From positions 1 to 5,225 of the forward strand of contig JADGRR010000266.1 in the NCBI GenBank assembly GCA_017880745.1: a DNA stretch of 5,225 bases, given 5' to 3'. Below the pieces are notes generated by a model. The model searched no databases. It was not told the DNA's origin and worked only from the letters and a program-made list of their open reading frames with translations. The translations under genes and the position numbers were made by a program. Position 1 is the stretch's first letter; the number at the start of each line of letters is the position of its first letter. Of the stretch, positions 1-5,225 are shown one piece after another. This DNA is from Burkholderiales bacterium (GTDB taxonomy: Bacteria; Pseudomonadota; Gammaproteobacteria; Burkholderiales; SG8-39).

Positions 1-1
1 C

Positions 2-559
2 AGCTTCGACGATGCGGTCAACGCATTCGCAACCGATCCCAGCAAGAACGCCACGACGTGCAACGGCTTCAATTACAACTCGGGCAATGCCGGCGCCCCA
101 GATCTCTGCTGGGCGCGCAAGCGCAACACCAAGATCGGGCTGGGCGTGGTCGCCGAGCAAAAGATCTCCGACAACGCAGGCGTCTTTTTTCGCGCCATGA
201 AATCAGACGGCAGGACCGAGGTCTTTGCCTACACCGCGACCGACAGTTCGGTGTCCTTCGGCACGATTCTTCGCGGCGCCGGCTGGGGACGGAGCAAGGA
301 CGCCGTGGGCCTCGGCTACGCGCAAAACTGGATTTCCGCCGCGCACGTCAGGTACCTGAACCTGGGCGGGATCGACGGATTCATCGGCGACGGCCAGATC
401 CGCTACAAGCCCGAACGGACCTTCGAGACCTATTACAACATCAACCTGACCAAGAGCTTTTGGCTCACCCTGGACTGGCAGCGCGTGGCCAACCCGGCCT
501 ACAACGCCGACCGGGGCCCGGTGACCCTGCTAGGCGCAAGATTGCACGCGGAATTCTGA
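2..559 (+). CDS. Carbohydrate porin, OprB-like, C-terminal part (5' end outside window)
   Basis: This is an open frame from the left edge to the TGA at 557-559, giving 185 residues. It looks like the C-terminal part of an outer-membrane beta-barrel porin. Aromatic residues alternate with polar ones, and the protein ends in HAEF, with the terminal Phe used for Gram-negative barrel assembly. The stretches FIGDGQIRYKPE, ETYYNINLTKSFWLT and VANPAYNADRGPV (about residues 121-176) resemble the end of OprB-type carbohydrate porins as I recall them. Such porins let sugars or other small solutes diffuse through the outer membrane; the substrate cannot be read here. An ATG at 146 lies inside the frame, but the reading frame and barrel-like sequence continue upstream to the edge, so it is not the start. 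Two cysteines (residues 20 and 36 of the visible part) could form a loop disulfide. I see no hairpin plus T-run terminator after the stop. Porin assignment is fairly sure; the OprB subfamily is less so. Confidence 0.8.
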   Translation, partial: SFDDAVNAFATDPSKNATTCNGFNYNSGNAGAPDLCWARKRNTKIGLGVVAEQKISDNAGVFFRAMKSDGRTEVFAYTATDSSVSFGTILRGAGWGRSKDAVGLGYAQNWISAAHVRYLNLGGIDGFIGDGQIRYKPERTFETYYNINLTKSFWLTLDWQRVANPAYNADRGPVTLLGARLHAEF

Positions 560-579
560 TCCGCCGCGCAGGGCAAGGA

Positions 580-729
580 GTTGTTGCATTGTGCGAAGAC
601 GGTCTCTGGTACCTCAGATGGTCGCTGACCCAAAATCATGAGGCTGAGACCATATTTCCTCCCCTCCTTGGGTACACGCTCTAGCAATTTCCTGGATGAA
701 CGATAGGCGGCGTCGTCCTGCTGGCCGTG
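580..729 (-). pseudogene. Relic of a HerA-like / DUF87-type ATPase
   Basis: Read on the minus strand, this stretch encodes about 50 residues, including SSRKLLERVPKEGRKYG, LSLMILGQRPSEVPETV and FAQCNN. This matches the conserved segment of HerA-type hexameric DNA-translocating ATPases (typically FERIAKEGRKYG, then SQRPSE, then a T-V-L-S/A-Q-C-N motif), which lies C-terminal to Walker B. The Walker A and B motifs, the N-terminal domain and the C-terminal end (the LRLTNPxDQ-like continuation) are all missing. After the Cys-Asn-Asn the similarity stops, just before the porin stop codon. The fragment has no internal stop or frameshift, but it is far too short to function and has no suitable start or ribosome binding site. 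It is best explained as the remnant of a gene once convergent with the porin, reduced by deletion. HerA-like ATPases work in DNA processing or in phage-defence modules; which type this was cannot be told. Confidence 0.6.
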
Positions 730-742
730 GCTTGATCTGGTC

Positions 743-792
743 TTTACGCAATCTATACGCTGCTTATGCAAGTCTTTAGCCCACTTTTATGC
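743..792 (+). promoter_or_regulatory. Candidate tandem binding sites for an OmpR-family regulator (KdpE-like), upstream of the 70-aa gene
   Basis: There are four T-rich heptamers in the same orientation: TTTACGC at 743-749, TATACGC at 754-760, TTTAGCC at 775-781 and TTTATGC at 786-792. Within each pair the start-to-start distance is 11 bp, and the two pairs are 32 bp apart, so all lie on about the same face of the helix. A weaker TTATGC sits between them at 764-769. OmpR/PhoB-family regulators bind direct repeats with 10-11 bp spacing. The E. coli KdpE site, as I recall it, has TTTATAC and TTTACAC with the same 11-bp period. The set is spaced exactly like the one in front of kdp. The binding protein is inferred. 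Confidence 0.45.
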
Positions 793-801
793 CGGATTTC
801 C

Positions 802-807
802 TATGCT
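802..807 (+). promoter_or_regulatory. Candidate -10 element for the 70-aa gene
   Basis: TATGCT matches TATAAT at four of six positions. It begins 9 nt after the last T-rich heptamer, the same distance as in the kdp promoter. No good -35 hexamer lies 16-18 nt upstream; instead the proximal heptamer pair covers that place, as in Pho-box type activator-dependent promoters. Transcription would start near 814, giving a leader of about 70 nt. Confidence 0.35.
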
Positions 808-833
808 GCGCATATGAACGTTACAGGCCTCGC

Positions 834-855
834 CGATCCCGCGGGCGCGGGATTG
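834..855 (+). repeat. Leader inverted repeat (hairpin) before the 70-aa gene
   Basis: ATCCCGC (836-842) and GCGGGAT (847-853) are perfect inverted repeats around the 4-nt loop GGGC. In RNA the stem extends to 9 bp through a G-U and a C-G pair (834/855). No T-run follows, so it is not an intrinsic terminator. It would lie in the 5' leader, about 14 nt upstream of the ribosome binding site, and could affect stability or translation. Confidence 0.5.
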
Positions 856-859
856 ACGG

Positions 860-875
860 ACCGATCGGTAAGGAG
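860..875 (+). promoter_or_regulatory. Strong ribosome binding site abutting a 10-bp palindrome
   Basis: TAAGGAG at 869-875 lies 7 nt before the ATG at 883 and decides the start of the 70-aa gene. In-frame upstream ATGs at 766 and 814 have no such signal. The perfect palindrome ACCGATCGGT (860-869) touches the 5' edge of the site, so pairing or protein binding there could affect ribosome access. Confidence 0.65.
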
Positions 876-882
876 TTCCAAC

Positions 883-1095
883 ATGAATCAGCTCATTTCA
901 CGCAAGAACCGTGGCATGCGGCACTTCGACGAGGACGACTGGACGATTTTCGGTTGGCAAGACCGCCGGGTGCTCGATGATACGGGAACGCCCGGCAAGG
1001 ACAGCAACAGGAAAGACATCAGCAATACCGACACGATCATTGGCTTCGTCTATTTCGGCCTGCTCGTCATGTTTATGCTCGTCTTTTTGACGTGA
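883..1095 (+). CDS. Unrecognised 70-aa tail-anchored membrane protein
   Basis: I do not recognise this protein. The first 50 residues are hydrophilic and charged: a basic start (SRKNRG), then an acidic-aromatic stretch (HFDEDDWTIFGWQD) and a polar linker rich in D, N, K and T. A single hydrophobic helix follows at about residues 52-69 (IIGFVYFGLLVMFMLVFL), and the protein ends one residue later. There is no N-terminal signal peptide, so it is probably inserted by its C-terminal helix with the soluble part in the cytoplasm. The start at 883 is chosen for the well-spaced TAAGGAG; longer in-frame starts at 766 or 814 would read through the promoter or leader. The stop is 189 nt before the first gene of the kdp operon, and its promoter has the same heptamer layout as kdp's. 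It may therefore be induced together with kdp and act in K+ or osmotic adaptation, but that is inference. The gene call is fairly sure; the function is unknown. Confidence 0.7.
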   Translation: MNQLISRKNRGMRHFDEDDWTIFGWQDRRVLDDTGTPGKDSNRKDISNTDTIIGFVYFGLLVMFMLVFLT

Positions 1096-1108
1096 GCGGT
1101 GCTGGACG

Positions 1109-1158
1109 TTTACGCGCGATTTACGCCGGTGGCGCGATTCTTTACGCCTTTTTTATAG
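1109..1158 (+). promoter_or_regulatory. Candidate KdpE operator, two direct-repeat pairs, upstream of kdp
   Basis: TTTACGC occurs three times, at 1109-1115, 1120-1126 and 1141-1147, followed by TTTATAG at 1152-1158. Start-to-start distances are 11, 21 and 11 bp, i.e. two pairs 32 bp apart on the same helical face. E. coli KdpE binds a T-rich site upstream of kdpFABC containing TTTATAC and TTTACAC with 11-bp period (recalled). Position in front of kdp, motif and spacing all fit KdpE. The KdpD/KdpE genes are not visible in the window. Confidence 0.6.
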
Positions 1159-1167
1159 GGCGATGCC

Positions 1168-1173
1168 TATAGT
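1168..1173 (+). promoter_or_regulatory. Candidate kdp -10 element
   Basis: TATAGT matches TATAAT at five of six positions and begins 9 nt after the last heptamer of the operator. The region 16-18 nt upstream has no TTGACA-like hexamer and is occupied by the proximal heptamer pair, as expected for activator-dependent transcription. The start would be near 1180, giving a leader of about 105 nt before the first small gene. Confidence 0.5.
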
Positions 1174-1192
1174 TCATATCGCATTTTCGGTG

Positions 1193-1205
1193 GCTGCCGC
1201 GCAGC
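1193..1205 (+). repeat. Small inverted repeat in the kdp leader
   Basis: GCTGC and GCAGC flank CGC, a 5-bp stem with a 3-nt loop in the probable 5' leader. It has no following T-run, so it is not an obvious attenuator. It may be chance in GC-rich DNA. Confidence 0.25.
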
Positions 1206-1213
1206 GGTTCGGT

Positions 1214-1225
1214 TGACAAATGTCA
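1214..1225 (+). repeat. Short dyad TGACA-AA-TGTCA in the kdp leader
   Basis: Two 5-bp arms, perfectly inverted around AA, lie downstream of the proposed start of transcription. This could be a small operator for a second regulator, or chance. No family can be named from it. Confidence 0.25.
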
Positions 1226-1273
1226 CGGCCGCCCGGGGGCTTCAGCATAAATTGAGCAATCGGTTGAACTTGC

Positions 1274-1282
1274 AGGGGGTGA
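1274..1282 (+). promoter_or_regulatory. Ribosome binding site of the 31-aa gene
   Basis: AGGGGGTGA differs from the ideal AGGAGGTGA at one base and ends two nt before the ATG at 1285. Its strength supports the tiny frame downstream as a real gene. Confidence 0.65.
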
Positions 1283-1284
1283 AT

Positions 1285-1380
1285 ATGGACGATCTCTTAT
1301 ATCTCGGACTGACGGTGGCGTTTTTCGCACTGAGCGTGGCACTCGTCTATGGCTTCGAAAAACTGAGGAGGCCGCAATGA
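1285..1380 (+). CDS. 31-aa single-helix membrane micropeptide, first gene of the kdp operon
   Basis: The product has a short acidic N-terminus (MDD), one hydrophobic helix at about residues 4-23 (LLYLGLTVAFFALSVALVYG), and a basic tail (EKLRRPQ) that should stay in the cytoplasm by the positive-inside rule. It has a near-ideal ribosome binding site. Its stop overlaps the kdpF start in an ATGA junction (1377-1380), and the kdpF ribosome binding site lies inside its last codons, so the two are translationally coupled. Similar small frames before kdpF occur in other proteobacterial kdp operons, as I recall, usually annotated as hypothetical. It is not KdpF: it lacks the LLFPEKF-type ending, which the next gene has. 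A role as an extra small subunit or as an assembly or regulatory peptide of the Kdp complex is inferred from position only. Confidence 0.75.
   Translation: MDDLLYLGLTVAFFALSVALVYGFEKLRRPQ
1365..1371 (+). promoter_or_regulatory. Ribosome binding site of kdpF, inside the preceding gene
   Basis: GAGGAGG lies 5 nt before the ATG at 1377 and within codons of the 31-aa gene (EKLRRP region). It confirms the kdpF start and the coupling of the two genes. Confidence 0.8.
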
Positions 1381-1466
1381 GCTGGCTCTACATGCTGAGC
1401 GGGGTGCTTGCGCTCGCGATTTTCGTCTATCTGATCATCGCTTTGCTGTTTCCGGAGAAATTCTGA
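1377..1466 (+). CDS. kdpF: K+-transporting ATPase small subunit KdpF
   Basis: The gene encodes 29 residues, the usual size of KdpF, with one membrane helix at about residues 4-25 and the typical ending ALLFPEKF. In the E. coli KdpFABC complex KdpF is a single-span peptide lying between KdpA and KdpB in the inner membrane, where it stabilises the complex. The start ATG overlaps the stop of the 31-aa gene, and the stop TGA shares its last base with the kdpA ATG (TGATG, 1464-1468). Both junctions imply tight translational coupling. Identification rests on length, the C-terminal motif and position directly before kdpA. Confidence 0.92.
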   Translation: MSWLYMLSGVLALAIFVYLIIALLFPEKF

Positions 1467-3274
1467 TGACTGCCAACGGCTATCTCCAAATCGCGTTCTT
1501 TCTCGTCGTCGTCGTCGCGCTGGCGAAGCCGCTCGGCGCGTACATGGCGAACATTTACGAGGGCAAGCCTGCCCTGCTGAACCGGATCGGCGCGCCGTTC
1601 GAGCGCCTGATCTATCGGCTCGGCGGCGTCGATCCGACGCAGGAGATGCGCTGGACCCAGTACGCGCTGGCCACGCTCTGGTTCAGCCTGTTTGGCATGC
1701 TCCTGGCCTACGCCCTGCAGCGGCTGCAGAACTACCTGCCGCTCAATCCCGCCGGCATGGCCGCTGTGTCGCCCGACTCCTCGTTCAATACCTCGGTGAG
1801 CTTCAACACGAATACCAACTGGCAAGGCTACGGCGGCGAAGCGACCATGAGTTATCTGACGCAGATGCTCGCGCTCACGGTGCAGAACTTCGTCTCCGCG
1901 GCGATGGGCATGGCGGTGGTGATCGCCCTGATCCGCGCTTTCACACGCCAGAGCATGCAAACGATCGGCAACTTCTGGGTGGACCTGACGCGCGGCACCC
2001 TCTACATCCTGCTCCCGATTGCATTCGTACTCGCCCTGGTGCTCGTGTCGCAGGGTGTGGTGCAGACCTTTTCGGCTTACCAGACGGTGCCGCTGGTCGA
2101 GTCGGTCGAATACGACAATCCCAAGCTCGACGCCGCGGGCCAGCCGCTCAAGGACGAGAAGGGCAATCCGGTGACCGAGAAGGCGACGCAAAAGGAACAG
2201 GTAATCGCGGTCGGCCCGGCCGCATCACAGATCGCAATCAAGCATCTGGGCACCAACGGCGGCGGCTTCTTCAACGCGAATTCGGCACACCCGCTGGAGA
2301 ATCCGACGCCGCTGACGAATCTTCTCGAGATGCTCGCCGAGTTCGTGATCGCGGTGGCGCTGTGCTTCACGTTCGGCAGGATGGTGGGCGACCGCCGCCA
2401 GGGCTGGGCGATCTTCGCGGCCATGGCGGTCGTGTTCGTGAGCCTGATGGCGGTGGCCGTGTGGGCCGAACAATCCGGCAATCCGGCGCTCACTAAACTT
2501 GGGGTGGACCAGACCGCGTCGGCGACGCAGGCGGGCGGCAATATGGAGGGCAAGGAAACCCGCTTCGGCGTGGTCAACTCGGCGCTCTTCGCGGCCGTCA
2601 CCACGACGACTTCGTGCGGCGCGGTGAACGCGATGCACGATTCGTTCACGCCGCTCGGTGGCCTCGTACCCATGTGGTTCATGCAGCTCGGCGAAGTCAT
2701 CTTCGGCGGCGTCGGCTCGGGGCTCTATGGCATGCTGATGTACGTCATCATCGCCGTGTTTGTGGCCGGCCTGATGATAGGCCGCACGCCGGAGTATTTG
2801 GGCAAGAAGATCGAAGCGTTCGAAATCAAGATGGCTGCGATTGCGGTCCTTGTGCCGCTGTTTACGGCGCTTATCGGCACCGCGATCGGTGTCATGACCG
2901 AGGCCGGCAAGGCCGGCGTTGCCAATCCCGGCGCGCACGGCTTCTCCGAGATCCTGTACGCGTTTTCCTCGGCGAGCGGCAACAACGGCAGCGCTTTCGC
3001 CGGGCTGTCGGCGAACACGCCGTTCTACAACACGGCGCTGGGAATCGTGATGTTCTTCGCCCGCTACTGGATCATCATTCCGGTGCTCGCGCTGGCAGGC
3101 TCGATCGTGACCAAGAAGAGAATCCCAACCGGCGCGGGCACCCTGCCGACGCATACGCCGCTGTTCATTTTCTTCCTCGTCGGCGTGGTGATCGTCATCG
3201 GCGCGCTGACCTTCTTCCCGGCGCTCGCCCTGGGACCCATCGTCGAGCACCTCGTGCTCTACGGCATCAAGTAA
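1466..3274 (+). CDS. kdpA: K+-transporting ATPase potassium-binding subunit KdpA
   Basis: KdpA binds K+ selectively from the periplasmic side and passes it to KdpB in the inner-membrane KdpFABC pump. It belongs to the superfamily of K+ transporters with four pore repeats (Trk/Ktr/HKT). The filter segments are all visible: NTNWQ (116-120), LGTNGGGFFNANS (261-273), TTSCGAV (381-387) and GNNGSAFAGL (505-514). About ten hydrophobic helices can be counted, starting at residues 7-20. MIGRTPEYLGKKIE (437-450) is the conserved cytoplasmic loop. At 602 residues it is longer than the 557-residue E. coli protein. Most of the difference is a charged insert of about 30 residues at about 215-247, on the periplasmic side before the second pore loop; a smaller insert of about 7 lies near 350-357. 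Longer KdpA forms of this kind are known in other bacteria. The ribosome binding site GGAG (1454-1457) lies 8 nt upstream. The gene looks intact. Confidence 0.97.
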   Translation: MTANGYLQIAFFLVVVVALAKPLGAYMANIYEGKPALLNRIGAPFERLIYRLGGVDPTQEMRWTQYALATLWFSLFGMLLAYALQRLQNYLPLNPAGMAAVSPDSSFNTSVSFNTNTNWQGYGGEATMSYLTQMLALTVQNFVSAAMGMAVVIALIRAFTRQSMQTIGNFWVDLTRGTLYILLPIAFVLALVLVSQGVVQTFSAYQTVPLVESVEYDNPKLDAAGQPLKDEKGNPVTEKATQKEQVIAVGPAASQIAIKHLGTNGGGFFNANSAHPLENPTPLTNLLEMLAEFVIAVALCFTFGRMVGDRRQGWAIFAAMAVVFVSLMAVAVWAEQSGNPALTKLGVDQTASATQAGGNMEGKETRFGVVNSALFAAVTTTTSCGAVNAMHDSFTPLGGLVPMWFMQLGEVIFGGVGSGLYGMLMYVIIAVFVAGLMIGRTPEYLGKKIEAFEIKMAAIAVLVPLFTALIGTAIGVMTEAGKAGVANPGAHGFSEILYAFSSASGNNGSAFAGLSANTPFYNTALGIVMFFARYWIIIPVLALAGSIVTKKRIPTGAGTLPTHTPLFIFFLVGVVIVIGALTFFPALALGPIVEHLVLYGIK

Positions 3275-3299
3275 CGCCACCCGATAGTTTGCAGATTTC

Positions 3300-3304
3300 A
3301 GGAG
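3300..3304 (+). promoter_or_regulatory. Ribosome binding site of kdpB
   Basis: AGGAG lies 7 nt before the ATG at 3312. The 37-nt kdpA-kdpB gap holds no terminator or promoter that I can see, so the genes are cotranscribed. Confidence 0.8.
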
Positions 3305-3311
3305 TCAATTC

Positions 3312-5225
<1,914 letters not shown>

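Noticed and set aside
146..559. Reading the porin as a complete 137-aa gene from ATG 146
   Set aside because: The frame is open to the left edge with sensible porin-like sequence, and no ribosome binding site precedes 146. It is a partial gene.
601..651. GGTCTC / GAGACC inverted repeat after the porin as a terminator
   Set aside because: The arms are about 40 nt apart with no T-run, and they lie inside the coding-like ATPase relic. I found no convincing intrinsic terminator for the porin.
58..684. Plus-strand 208-codon frame overlapping the porin
   Set aside because: It is Arg/Gln-rich shadow composition. The overlapping frame gives a clear barrel protein ending in Phe, and this frame runs on into the ATPase relic.
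766..882. N-terminal extension of the 70-aa protein from ATG 766 or 814
   Set aside because: Neither ATG has a ribosome binding site; 766 would lie inside the proposed operator and 814 at the proposed transcription start. ATG 883 has TAAGGAG at ideal distance.
1213..1218. Perfect TTGACA, a possible sigma70 -35 for kdp
   Set aside because: No -10-like hexamer lies 16-18 nt downstream (the sequence there is G-rich). The nearest, CATAAA at 1246, is 27 nt away. The TATAGT next to the heptamer pairs is a better promoter.
2225..3280. Long minus-strand frame (351 codons) opposite kdpA
   Set aside because: Its translation is low-complexity and rich in H, R and D, as expected for the antisense of GC-rich coding DNA. 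It lies wholly over kdpA and has no family signature.

Overview
The window holds the front part of a kdp (high-affinity K+ uptake) operon on the + strand, with a regulatory and intergenic region upstream and the 3' end of an outer-membrane porin gene at the left edge. The GC-rich coding DNA, the Gram-negative porin ending in a C-terminal phenylalanine, and the close match of KdpA and KdpB to the proteobacterial forms suggest a betaproteobacterium (Burkholderiales or relatives). That placement rests on recalled family sequences, not on a search.

Layout. Positions 2-559 are the C-terminal 185 residues of a carbohydrate-porin (OprB-like) protein. Positions 560-882 (323 nt) contain no intact gene. 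They hold, first, a minus-strand relic of a HerA-like (DUF87-type) ATPase at about 580-729. Next comes a T-rich series of heptamers (743-792) followed by a -10-like hexamer, and then a leader hairpin and a palindrome next to a strong ribosome binding site. Positions 883-1095 encode an unrecognised 70-aa protein with one C-terminal membrane helix. Positions 1096-1284 are the kdp promoter and leader, with a second series of T-rich heptamers. From 1285 on, the operon runs as a 31-aa membrane micropeptide, kdpF (29 aa), kdpA (602 aa) and kdpB (638 residues, cut by the window edge). The first three start codons overlap the previous stop or follow it directly. kdpC and usually kdpD/kdpE would be expected beyond the right edge but are not in view.

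How the parts work together. KdpA is the K+-selective channel-like subunit, KdpB the P-type ATPase that powers it, and KdpF a small stabilising subunit. In known systems the operon is activated at low K+ by the KdpD/KdpE two-component pair. KdpE binds T-rich direct repeats with 11-bp spacing.

The most notable observation is that two promoters have the same architecture, one before the 70-aa gene and one before kdp. In each, four TTTACGC-like heptamers sit at relative positions 0, 11, 32 and 43, followed after 9 nt by a TATNNT -10 element. The two sets are in exact register at an offset of 366 bp, and identity is concentrated in the heptamers. This suggests that one OmpR-family regulator, most plausibly KdpE, controls both transcripts, which would make the unknown 70-aa tail-anchored protein a candidate member of the Kdp regulon. 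The regulator's identity and the function of both small proteins are inference.
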